A stretch of DNA of 64,000 bases. Source: Panopea generosa (taxonomy: Eukaryota > Mollusca > Bivalvia > Adapedonta > Hiatellidae). The notes below the pieces were generated by a model that worked only from the letters and a program-made list of their open reading frames with translations, was not told the origin of the DNA and ran no database searches. The DNA lies in NCBI GenBank assembly GCA_029582155.1, contig CM055896.1, forward strand, positions 11,740,987 through 11,804,986, written 5' to 3'. Shown in pieces: positions 50,201-62,200 of this stretch; positions within the stretch are counted from its first letter, which is position 1, and the number at the start of each line of letters is the position of its first letter. The translations under genes were made by a program, and so were the position numbers.

Positions 50201-53200
50201 TTTGGCATACACATGTAATTAATTTAATCCCGAACATGAACTAAACTGCATTGTTATGGTAGTCAGTCATCATCACCCACTGGGAGGCGACAAAAAGTCA
50301 TGGTCGAAATTAATGCATGTGTGATAGAGACAGTGTTATATGCAATACAACTGAGTTATTTATACTTAATGTAGTACAGGACAATGCCTTTTAACTCCTC
50401 TTTATGATCAGAAGTTATTTTACAATAATTATGCATTAGGTAAACCATGTGTTTTTCACCATATGGATAAATACGACTTTAACATTGTGTTATTTTTCTT
50501 ATAAGGACTATTTGTTTTCACACCAAGACACTAAAGTACTTTTTGAGAAAATGAGAATAGAAGAGTTTATTTCATAATTGTCTTTAGACGTGAGAAGATT
50601 TTTGTCGAATCGGTTTACCGCACTGATGTTTTTCGTATGTTGACTGATTTGTGCCATGCCGAGATGTCGGTTTGGCGGTAAGCCGGCACGACAACACAAA
50701 CACTTAACGAATGTAATTTTATCGTTTTGTCGGGTGAACAATGCCACAGAACGACAAAACGCCAGAACGACACAATTTCACACGACGTTCAAAGGGCGCC
50801 AACATGGCACAATAATGTGGCGTGTTGTCGTGTACGCTCTAATGGACAACATATTAAGTATTGATATAAATTTGAGAGTTAAATGAAGAGACAGATATAT
50901 AAAACATAGAAAATTTGTTTCACCATGATACCAACATTTACTTAAATAACATAAAACTTAAATCTAAGAAAAGCAGCCAGGTGATCATGATTTCAGATTG
51001 GTTCCAGTAAAACTGCATATTTGTTTCATTGGTATTGGCTTTATAATAGATGCATAACCAGTCAAAATTTAGGTTAAAAGTGTGGTGAAACAAAAGCCAA
51101 ATTGTAATTATCCTTCATTGCAGCAATGATATCACAATAAGGTGGCTTAACGTTTCAAACATATTGTTAAATGGTGATATCATAAATTATTGTATCATTT
51201 AGTAATTCAAAATATGTTTTCATCTTTATAAAAAACACACTTAGTTTCGAACTGTTTTTATGAAACCATTTTAGACACGGAAGAATAACCCTCGAAGAGA
51301 TCGTTCCTGATACAATAACAAAGTATGTTGCAACTGCATTTGCTCTCAACAATGAAACCGGACTTGGTGTGGCAACAGTGAGCTCAAACGTAAGTGACTC
51401 TATTGAATAGCTTAGTGTAACCAAACAATTAACGAATATGATTTAACTCTATTGCCAACACGTATGCATGCGCATGTGCACACGCACACACAAGTACAGT
51501 ACTATTTTGATATAACGATACTTATAACAAGATGTTGTATTTGTTCTGTTTCAGCTGACTGTATTTTTACCGTTCTTTGTTCAAACACAACTTCCATATT
51601 CAGTGATACGTGACGAGACTGCTATCATCCAAGCAAACGTCTTTAACTATCATCCTGAAGATCTTTATGTGAGCATTTTATCATTTCTTCATTTTAAGTT
51701 ATTATCAGTGTATTTTTATAAGCCTCACCTGATAAAGTTGATAATATCAGACATTAACATGGTATTCTCTATATATTTTGTATACGTATTTTAGTATAGC
51801 TCTAATCAAATAACAAATATCTTTCTCACTATAAAGTATGTCTCTTTCTCTCAGCCATTCTCCAATTTTAAAGGGGTAGATATTTTTTTTTTTTTTTTTC
51901 ATTTTTATAAGTATTATTATTTATCTTATGTTACCATATAAAACATTCATACAATACACATTTTATATACAAGTTCATGTACTACACCTTGCATTAAAAC
52001 TTAGTATTACGACTGTTCGTAATGATTCTTTAATTGGCAATCTCAAAGAAACGAGTGTTCTTTTGTAACTGTTCTGGTCATCTTGTTTTATCAATATCTA
52101 CATGCCACAAAATATTACCTGGCTACATGGAATTTATGATTAGCAAATGGAAACTGTCTGTTAGTGAAACATGTACATTTATAGCGGTCATTTGATAATT
52201 TGAAACGCTTTTAATGACCAAGATGTTTGTTACATGCACATTCATATTACTCCAGGGGTCATATTCACCGACCATTCTTGAGAATATTCTTAGACTTAAG
52301 CTTGAAAATCCAAATTTCATCCTTAGATATCTCATTTACAATGACATATAGAATATTTGTGAGAGTTGTTTTGACTTTATTTAGGTGTCCCTGCATACTT
52401 GCAAATTTTTGTCTAAAGAAAAATCTCTAAGTGTATTTTTCAAAATTCATTCTTGAATTTAAGTCTAAGAATATTCTTAAGAATGGTTGGTGAATACCAT
52501 CCCAGGTTGTATTTATTTGTTTTTATACCACAAAGGTTAACGTTCGATTACAAGGCTCCAAGCAGTTTGCAGCTGTAGTTGTAAACCATGAAACGAAAGA
52601 AGAAACAGAAATTACAGATGGAAAAGACCTAACTAAATGTGTCTTGGTAAATAACGCCTTTCACTCAATACTGGTTTTATATTTGTCTGCTCTTTTGTTC
52701 GATATTGAACTTTTTTCAATAAATTTGAATATGCTAGTTTATGCATATAAGTCGATTAGTATTACATGTATATAATTTTTATATTCATGTTTCAAAATAT
52801 TCAATATTATTCATGTTTCATTAAACCGAAGTATTTCCAAAAACCAAAAACCAAAAGTTTTATTATGAACATGCAAGTAAAATGATAGCTTTCGGAACTT
52901 TTTTTTTTATTCTTTATTCACAGTTGTAGAATACACGCCGATATATATTCCTACGCGGTATGCGTTGTTAACAAATTTGACACTATTTTATGTGTTATTT
53001 CAAATTATTTATGTTGACAAAACACACATACATGTAGTCCAATATGAAATGCAGAGAAATCCTTTGTGTATATTTTTCAGGTGAAATCAGGAGTACCTAC
53101 AGCGGTCTTCTTCAGTGTCAGACCTAAAATCATTGGCAAACTTACTATTAATATCAGGGCCACAAACATTGCACCGAGAAATATATTTGATGAAGTCATT

Positions 53201-56200
53201 CGCTATTTGCCCGTAAAGGTATGCATGCCGTTAAAGTAAGGACATATTCGTTTTAGAAGTATTAAACTAGAATACATTTCCTTTTCAGGACCACGGTTGT
53301 ACTGTAATAGTTATATCTTAGCTCATCCGAACCTAAGACTTTTGTGATCGTCTTGTGTTCGTCGTCTGTCCATCATTAACTTTTACTTCAAGCAACATCT
53401 TGTCTGGAACCGTTCGACAGTTTGGCGATTACCATTCTTAAGTGAAGTTTACTCAAATTTCTTCATTCGTTACCCTCGGATCAAATTTGACTCTGCCCAA
53501 TGAACTTTTCAGGTTTTATTTTTAAATTCCAAACATTCCGAAATCACAACGAATGGAGCTTTGATATTTTGCATGGAGAATCATATAATAATTTTATTTC
53601 TGGTTTGTTCAAGCCATGACTCTAGGGTTAAATTTGGTCCTACACTAGGGGCTCATCAGCTCGATATTAGAAAATATTTTTTCAAGAATGACATATTAGG
53701 TATAAACGATACTTATACGTTTGTTCAAATAAAGGGGCTATGGCTCACTAGGACGCAGTAAAGGGACTTTGATTTTTGAAGATTTATTTAATTATTTTAA
53801 AGCTCTGGATCCTTGTTTAGCAGTAAAAAAAGGAGATTTAATATACATTAAGGAATACCAGGAACCTAAAAAGGGTTTTCAAAAATAATTCTTCTCAAGA
53901 ACCGATACGCTAAATCTGATTATATTTTGCTTAAACAGTGCTTATTAATATGGATTTCAATTATTCAAATAAACAATGACATTTAATTTAACAAAACATG
54001 TTTGTTTTAATATGGATATTCGTCTTAATAAACACAAAATATTGCCATGATTTTAATATACTAAACGGAACCGCTAACCCACCACTTTTGTATTTCCAAT
54101 ATCTTTGGTGATATATTGAGTTTTTATATAGTGTACTTGTCTTTCTTACTCAAGTCCAAATTGCATTAATACTTTTTGAGAAATACATAGAATATCAGGT
54201 ATATAAAATGTCAGGCGGCGTGTAAGCTGTTTCGTTCTGTATATAAAAGCACTGTAAATGACTAGTAAGTAACCATTATACGTCTCACACACCAATCCAT
54301 TTTGTACTGTTCGCATATAGAGACATGCACGTCTAGAACACTAAACCCATTGTCACTGGTTCTATACTTGTTTTGTTTCCATAGATAATCATCAAACGTT
54401 TGTCCAAATATGCAGGAAAAAAAAACATGGGTTGACCAGATTGCCTTTTCACAATTTTGATGTTTTGATGAAACCCCTTCATTTTTGACAATTCAAAGTG
54501 TATCATGCAGTGTATCATTACGCACCTGTAAACTGTTATATCTTCACCCAATGTCATCTAAACTTGATAGAACACATGGAAATGTTCCTATGTTTTCATG
54601 TGTACAAAACCTATGACTATTTTAAGCATTTTCAACAAAAATAATGCTTAACCGATTTACACATCTCTAATTTCCTGGGCGTAATAATCGTGCTACCGTC
54701 ATTAAGGGGGGGGGGGGGGGGGGGGGGGGGGGTAATTGGTAATTGAGGAATTATAGCAAAGAATACAAACACTTCACAAAATATAGTTTTTGTGGTTTTT
54801 TTCTGTTGCCAACAAGTAGCGCAACTTTTGTCAAAACGAACTTAACATAATTGGTATTCTGTAAATTCTACTTTTATTAAATAAGACTGTGAAATAAAAA
54901 CAGTACAACCGTACATGTATTATATCTATTAACTATATCTATAAACCAGAGTTTTATTATTTTCAATAGGCCGAAGGAGCAGAACGTGATAAGATTATTT
55001 CAGCTCTTGTTTCCATGCAACAACGCAGCAGTGAGGTTGTTACACACGCCATAAAGTACCCGCCGGCAGTCGTGCAGGGTTCACAGCGTATTGAGATCAG
55101 TGCCATAGGTAAATAGTTGTATGTTGAAAGGTGTTAAGCTTCGCTTTCAGCCATTTTCAGTCGTATCGCGACATTGTCTACTTGGGATAGTTTTTTCAGC
55201 GCTGCTGAGTGCCAAGTGATGAATCTTCTGGTATCATTTTTTTCAAGTCTTTGGTATGACACGATCGAGGATCGAACCCACGACCTCTCGCAAGCGGGGC
55301 GGACTCTCTATTACAAGACCACCGTTGCGGTTACATTGTTGGTCATAGTACATAGTTCATTGTTTTTCACAGGTAAATAGTTTATTGTTGTATCTTAGAC
55401 GTTTTAAAAATATGCACTCGGACGTTATCATTGTTTACAATCCGTTTTAGTTTCACCTTTACTCGATGTTTTATTGGTTATGAGAGTACAATATTGAAAA
55501 ATAAGAAAACATACATGCAATAGGAAACATAACATTTAGAAGAGGATATAGCCATGATAGTGGGAACATAGTATTCAAACGTTTTTAATCATTTTTCAGG
55601 TGATGTATTTGGTCCTTCATTTAAGAGACTAGACTCTTTGATAAGACTACCTCACGGGTGTGGAGAACAAAACATGCTTTATTTTGCCCCGAGCGTGTTT
55701 GCAGCAATATACATGAAAATAACCGGCCGGTTTGACAAAGACTTGAAGCTGCAACAGAAGATAGCATCGAACATTAAAACTGGTAAATTATATTTAAAGT
55801 AAATGCGGTATAAATTGAAAGGAAAATATCATCAATTAGACACAGATCCTTATAATACAAAATACGCTTCAGATAAATATATTATAAATAACTATTTTAG
55901 TCACAATTACAAACGGTTTATATGTAACACATCAAATTTTCATAAGCCTTTATTTTTTATAAAAAATCTTTTCTGTGGATGGTATAATAATATTGCATTT
56001 TGAATTATTAGTACAACAAACGGTTGCTTTATAATAAATTGAAGAAAAAAGACCCCTACCACCCACCCACCAAACAAACACAACAACCACAAACAAAACA
56101 GCACGTATCTCTATAGATTAATAATGACACATGCCGGAATTTAGAAATGGTATTAAATACTTTTATCTGATTATCGAAAAGAAATAATCAATAACCCGTC

Positions 56201-59200
56201 TGCGGCAGTTATAATAAAACAAACATATAGCAGCATACATATGATTAAATACTTACCGCCACATATCAAATAAATATTATGAATAATTATAACATTTAAA
56301 CATTCTTAAAACATTAAGAAGAAATATTGAACATAAAAAACAAAGCTTTTTGACTTTTGCTATAGGTTACCAACGACAACTGTTATACAAGAGGTACGAC
56401 GGCTCCTTCAGCGCCTTTGGGAACGCTGACACTAGAGGCAGTTTATGGTAAGTAAGATGGAAATAATGAAATACATAACTCCACGCGTTGTCATCCAGTT
56501 TTATTGATTTTGATGGAAAGAAACATCAGTTCAAATATAAATATAACTGCCATCACATCACATTTCTCTCATAGAATCTGAAGACCGAGCCTGACCCGAA
56601 CTCACAACCATCTTGTGACACCACTTTAGACCGAGTTAGGCCCGAACCCTGTACCATCTTGAAACATCACTTAAGACCGATCTGGGTCCGAACCCACGAC
56701 CATCTTGAAACATCACTTTAGACCAAGCTAGGCCCGATCCCACGACCATCTTGTGACACCACTTTAGACCGACCTAGGCCCAATCCCACGACCATCTTGA
56801 AACATCACTTTAGACCAAGCTAGGCCCGAACCCACGACCATCTTGTGACACCACTTTAGACCGAGCTAGGCCCGATCCCACGACCATCTTGTGATACCAC
56901 TTTATACCGAGCTAGGCCCGAACCCACGACTATCTTGTGATACCACTTTAGACCGAGCTAGGCCCGAACCCATGACCATCTTGTGACACCACTTTAGACC
57001 GAGCTAGGCCCGATCCCACGACCATCTTGTGATACCACTTTAGACCGAGCTAGGCCCGAACCCACGACCATCTTATGACACCACTTTAGACCGAGCTGGG
57101 CCCGAACCAACGACCATCTTGAAACATCAATTCAGACCGAGCTGGGCCCGAACCCACGACCATCTTGAAACATAACTTTAGACCTAGCTAGGCCCGATCC
57201 CACGACCATCTTGTGATACCACTTTAGACCGAGCTGGGCCCGAACCAACGACCATCTTGAAACATCAATTCAGACCGAGCTGGGCCCGAACCCACGACCA
57301 TCTTGAAAATCACTTTAGACCGAGCTGGGCCCGAACCAACGACCATCTTGAAACATCACTTCAGACCGAGCTGGGCCCGAACCCACGACCATCTTAAAAC
57401 ATCACTTTAGACCGAGCTGGGCCCGAACCCAATACCATCTTGAAACATCATTTTAGACCGAGCTGGGCCCGGACCCACGACCATCTTGAAACATCATTTT
57501 AGACCGAGCTGGGCCCGGACCCACGACCATCTTGAAACATCACTTTAGACCGAGCTGGGCCCGAACCAACGACCATCTTGAAACATCACTTTAGACCGAG
57601 CTGGGCCCAAACCCAATACCATCTTGAAACATCATTTTAGACCGAGCTGGGCCCGGACCCACGACCATCTTGAAACATCATTTTAGACCGAGCTGGGCCC
57701 GGACCCACGACCATCTTGAAACATCACTTTAGACCGAGCTGGGCCCAAACCCAATACCATCTTGAAACATCATTTTAGACCGAGCTGGGCCCGGACCCAC
57801 GACCATCTTGAAACATCATTTTAGACCGAGCTGGGCCCGGACCCAAGACCATCTTGAAACATCACTTTAGACCGAGCTGGGCCCGGACCCACGACCATCT
57901 TGAAACATCACTTTAGACCGAGCTGGGCCCGGACCCAAGACCATCTTGAAACATCACTTTAGACCGAGCTGGGCCCGAACCCAAGACCATCTTGAAACAT
58001 CACTTTAGACCGAGCTGGGCCCGGACCCACGACCATCTTGAAACATCATTTTAGACCGAGCTGGGCCCGGACCCACGACCATCTTGAAACATCACTTTAG
58101 ACCGAACTGGGCCCGAACCCAATACCATCTTGAAACATCACTTCAGACCGAGCTGGGCCCGGACCCACGACCATCTTGAAACATCACTTTAGACCGAGCT
58201 GGGCCCGAACCCAATACCATCTTGAAACATCACTTTAGACCGAGCTGGGCCCGGACCAACGACCATCTTGAAACATCAATTCAGACCGAGCTGGGCCCGA
58301 ACCCACGACCATCTTGAAACATAACTTTAGACCTAGCTAGGCCCGATCCCACGACCATCTTGTGATACCACTTTAGACCGAGCTGGGCCCGAACCAACGA
58401 CCATCTTGAAACATCAATTCAGACCGAGCTGGGCCCGAACCAACGACCATCTTGAAACATCACTTTAGACCGAGCTGGGCCCGAACCCAATACCATCTTG
58501 AAACATCATTTTAGACCGAGCTTGGCCCGGACCCACGACCATCTTGAAACATCATTTTAGACCGAGCTGGGCCCGGACCCACGACCATCTTGAAACATCA
58601 CTTTAGACCGAGCTGGGCCCGAACCCAATACCATCTTGAAACATCACTTCAGACCGAGCTGGGCCCGAACCCACGACCATCTTGAAACATCACTTTAGAC
58701 CGAGCTGGGCCCGAACCAACGACCATCTTGAAAATCACTTTAGACCGAGCTGGGCCCGAACCAACGACCATCTTGAAACATCACTTCAGACCGAGCTGGG
58801 CCCGAACCAACGACCATCTTGAAACATCACTTTAGACCGAGCTGGGCCCGAACCCAATACCATCTTGAAACATCATTTTAGACCGAGCTTGGCCCGGACC
58901 CACGACCATCTTGAAACATCATTTTAGACCGAGCTGGGCCCGGACCCACGACCATCTTGAAACATCACTTTAGACCGAGCTGGGCCCGAACCCAATACCA
59001 TCTTGAAACATCACTTCAGACCGAGCTGGGCCCGAACCTACGACCATCTTGAAACATCACTTTAGACCGAGCTGGGCCCGGACCCACGACCATCTTGAAA
59101 CATCAATTCAGACCGAGCTGGGCCCGAACCCACGACCATCTTGAAACATCAATTCAGACCGAGCTGGGCCCGAACCCACGACCATCTTGAAACATAACTT

Positions 59201-62200
59201 TAGACCTAGCTAGGCCCGATCCCACGACCATCTTGTGATACCACTTTAGACCGAGCTGGGCCCGAACCAACGACCATCTTGAAACATCAATTCAGACCGA
59301 GCTGAGCCCGAACCCACGACCATCTTGAAAATCACTTTAGACCGAGCTGGGCCCGAACCAACGACCATCTTGAAACATCACTTCAGACCGAGCTGGGCCC
59401 GAACCCACGACCATCTTGAAACATCAATTCAGACCGAGCTGAGCCCGAACCCACGACCATCTTGAAAATCACTTTAGACCGAGCTGGGCCCGAACCAACG
59501 ACCATCTTGAAACATCACTTTAGACCGAGCTGGGCCCGAACCCACGACCATCTTGAAAATCACTTTAGACCGAGCTGGGCCCGAACCAACGACCATCTTG
59601 AAACATCACTTTAGACCGAGCTGGGCCCGAACCCAATACCATCTTGAAACATCATTTTAGACCGAGCTGGGCCCGGACCCACGACCATCTTGAAACATCA
59701 TTTTAGACCGAGCTGGGCCCGGACCCACGACCATCTTGAAACATCACTTTAGACCGAGCTGGGCCCGAACCCAATACCATCTTGAAACATCACTTCAGAC
59801 CGAGCTGGGCCCGAACCCACGACCATCTTGAAACATCACTTTAGACCGAGCTGGGCCCGGACCCACGACCATCTTGAAACATCATTTTAGACCGAGCTGG
59901 GCCCGGACCCACGACCATCTTGAAACATCACTTTAGACCGAGCTGGGCCCGAACCCAAGACCATCTTGAAACATCACTTTAGACCGAGCTGGGCCCGGAC
60001 CCACGACCATCTTGAAACATCATTTTAGACCGAGCTGGGCCCGGACCCACGACCATCTTGAAACATCACTTTAGACCAAGCTGGGCCCGAACCCAAGACC
60101 ATCTTGAAACATCATTTTAGACCGAGCTGGGCCCGGACCCACGACCATCTTGAAACATCACTTTAGACCGAGCTGGGCCCGAACCCAATACCATCTTGAA
60201 ACATCATTTTAGACCGAGCTGGGCCCGAACCCATGAACATCTTGAAACATCACTTTAGACCGAGCTGGGCCCGAACCCAAGACCATCTTGAAACGTCACT
60301 TTAGACCGAGCTGGGCTCGAACCCAATACCATCTTGAAACATCACTTTAGACCGAGCTGGGCCCGGACCCACGACCATCTTGAAACATCACTTTAGACCG
60401 AGCTGGGCCCGAACCCAAGACCATCTTAAAACATCACTTTAGACCGAGCTGGGCCCGGACCCAAGACCATCTTGAAACATCACTTTAGACCGAGCTGGGC
60501 CCGGACCCAAGACCATCTTGAAACATCACTTTAGACCGAGCTGGGCTCGAACCCAAGACCATCTTGAAACATCATTTTAGACCGAGCTGGGCCCGGACCC
60601 ACGACCATCTTGAAACATCACTTTAGACCGAGCTGGGCCCGAACCCACGACCATCTTGAAACATCACTTTAGACCGAGCTGGGCCCGAACCCACGACCAT
60701 CTTGAAACATCATTTTAGACCGAGCTGGGCCCGAACCCAATACCATCTTGAAACATCATTTTAGACCGAGCTGGGCCCGAACCCATGAACATCTTGAAAC
60801 ATCACTTTAGACCGAGCTGGGCCCGAACCCAAGACCATCTTGAAACATCACTTTAGACCGAGCTGGGCTCGAACCCAAGACCATCTTAAAACATCACTTT
60901 AGACCGAGCTGGGCCCGGACCCACGACCATCTTAAAACGTCACTTTAGACCGAGCTGGGCTCGAACCCAAGACCATCTTAAAACATCACTTTAGACCGAG
61001 CTGGGCCCGGACCCAAGACCATCTTGAAACATCACTTTAGACCGAGCTGGGCCCGAACCCAAGACCATCTTAAAACATCACTTTAGACCGAGCTGGGCCC
61101 GAACCGATGACCTTCTTTAGACATCTCATGCGTTTGATAATGTCGCTGTTCACTAGTAGCGGATACAACCGAACCTGCAGCCACAGTTTCTAATTCCCAT
61201 TCCTATGCTTTCAGAGCAAATTAACCTGTGTTAAGCAATAACTGTCTTAAAAGGCTAATTTTCCTCATTTCTCTGACTGACTGTTTAACGATATATGGTT
61301 TGTTTGTTTTGAATCGGCTGTTAAATAACTACACTGCGTTTTACACCAGCCTTTGGTTTCAACAAACACATATAACACACATGTACAATCATTTTCAATT
61401 TTGCAGGCTTACATCGTTTGTACTAAAGTCCTTCGCCCAAGCCCTTGCACTTAAATTGGAAGGAGTCTTCATTGATCCTAAAGTTATGGATAGTGCAGTA
61501 AACTTTATCATAAAACAGCAAAAGAAAGGAGTTTTCGTAGAGTCCGGGAAGGTTTTCAACAAGGCAATGCAGGTAAGCTTGCTAAATTCATAATGACGAT
61601 ACATGACATTCATAAATATAAACAATGACTTTATTATGGCTTCCGATTCGACAACATTTCTGCATACAATAATATCTGAAAATCTGACTTGAGATAAAAT
61701 ATTTAAAAAAATCCAACAACAAAATAAAAACAACAAAAACAAAATGCGTGTAGAAATAGAATAACTAAAAAAGGTTGTTGTAATTTCTATCTCTATCTGC
61801 CATATACTTAAAATATAACAAAAAATCATCTCGACCATTTTTTTCTTACACATTCCGGTTGTTTGAGGAAAATGTTTTGAATGATTGAATTTTTAACTCT
61901 GATTTTTGTTATATTATTTATTGTCAGAGTAAATCGACATCCACCAATCACTCACTCACAGCTTATGTACTGATATGTCTTCATGAAGTTCGACAAGCTG
62001 AAATTCTTACGGTAAGACTTATTTTTATGGTATAAAATAGTCCAGCTTATGTCGTGATAAAAATGATCATACGCGACATGGACTATTTTCTATTCCTCAT
62101 ATTTCTCTTTTCCCCATGTATTTTTATATGGAAGCAGAAACAATTCAAATAATAAATATGTATTGTGGACATTGTATTATGTCATTAAAAAAATAACATC

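Larger units (their letters stand above)
53219..54969. other. Intron 22
   Basis: Contains a dispersed repeat also seen at 7060-7480 (about 53700-53930), a MITE copy (54060-54240) and a poly-G run (54704-54732). The 53330-53700 stretch also has the look of an interspersed repeat (gatcgtcttgtgttcgtcgt). No exon was recognised. Confidence 0.5.

Noticed and set aside
61395-61853. 152-codon minus-strand frame
   Set aside because: Antisense shadow of TEP exon 26 plus intron. No independent coding evidence.
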